NCBI GenBank assembly: GCA_020466095.1
Contig: CM035808.1
Span: 81,756,779 to 81,820,778 of the forward strand
DNA from: Chlorops oryzae
Taxonomy: Eukaryota; Arthropoda; Insecta; Diptera; Chloropidae
DNA: 64,000 bases
Direction of reading: 5' to 3'
This document shows positions 63,988-64,000 of the stretch, one piece after another. The notes beneath the pieces were generated by a model. It ran no database searches and was not told the DNA's origin. It saw only the letters and a list, made by a program, of their open reading frames with translations. Every line of letters begins with the position of its first letter. Position 1 is the first letter of the stretch. The position numbers and the translations under genes are program-made.

Positions 63988-64000
63988 TGTACAATTCACC
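63988..64000 (-). repeat. First bases of the BEL 5' LTR (cut by window end)
   Basis: TGTACAATTCACC repeats the 55970 LTR end exactly, which fixes the LTR-PBS border. Confidence 0.88.

Larger units (their letters stand above)
55970..64000 (-). mobile_element. BEL/Pao retrotransposon, nearly complete
   Basis: 3' LTR at 55970-56627, third ORF, gag-pol frame, leader, PBS at 63970-63987 and the first 13 bases of the 5' LTR (TGTACAATTCACC, 63988-64000) which repeat the LTR end at 55970. The interior is 7.36 kb. The long gag-pol frame is uninterrupted, so this copy may be recent. The rest of the 5' LTR and the target duplication lie outside the window. Confidence 0.95.

Noticed and set aside
1..64000. 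CRISPR arrays, bacterial operons, riboswitches
   Set aside because: No regularly spaced short repeats with unique spacers; introns, LTRs and polyA signals show eukaryotic DNA.

Overview
The window is repeat-dominated insect nuclear DNA. I see no clear single-copy host gene. Short spliceosomal-type introns, AT-rich composition, a 412/mdg1-clade gypsy element, BEL/Pao, Jockey, Tc1, P, hAT, piggyBac, Harbinger, Transib and Polinton sequences, and a mini-me/DINE-like repeat with a (GTCY)n tract all point to a higher (schizophoran) fly. A tephritid or relative is my guess; the species is not provable from the window.

Layout. 1-2474: minus-strand 412-like gypsy element (5' LTR, leader ORF, small membrane ORF, start of gag), running off the left edge and inserted into a second LTR element. 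2475-14210: that second element (gag with five zinc knuckles, a following -1-frame ORF, 3' LTR 13373-14210), itself split by a complete young 412-clade element at 5137-12134 (539-bp LTRs, ATAC target duplications, intact gag and pol). 14211-20050: AT-rich DNA with tRNA-like SINE heads, a 101-bp tandem array, a Harbinger-type MITE, a Tc1 transposase fragment and a hammerhead ribozyme motif.

20050-55969 is best read as one decayed Polinton/Maverick. Its protein-primed family B DNA polymerase is cut into four collinear pieces by a deleted BEL element (20663-25220) and two Jockey elements (25409-32339 and 33507-41950). The first Jockey carries a Transib element that holds a mini-me repeat. The second carries a foldback element, a piggyBac derivative and a Harbinger derivative. 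Between the polymerase and the other Polinton genes (53.9-55.8 kb, including an adenovirus-type cysteine protease) lie an uncharacterised arthropod-expanded gene, a THAP/P-type transposase pseudogene, satellite-like repeats, a hAT transposase fragment and a 1.76-kb element with short inverted ends.

55970-64000: a nearly complete BEL/Pao element on the minus strand (3' LTR, uninterrupted 1.7-k-codon gag-pol frame, leader, PBS, first bases of the 5' LTR). It also has a third ORF after pol that repeats the zinc-finger module of its own gag and is preceded by a good 3' splice site. No copy of a retroviral-type env was found in either complete LTR element.

The genes do not form a host pathway. 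They are independent mobile elements whose nesting gives a relative history: Polinton first, then Jockey and BEL copies, then DNA transposons inside Jockey. On the left, the multi-zinc-knuckle element is older than the minus gypsy copy and the 412-clade copy, the latter being very recent.
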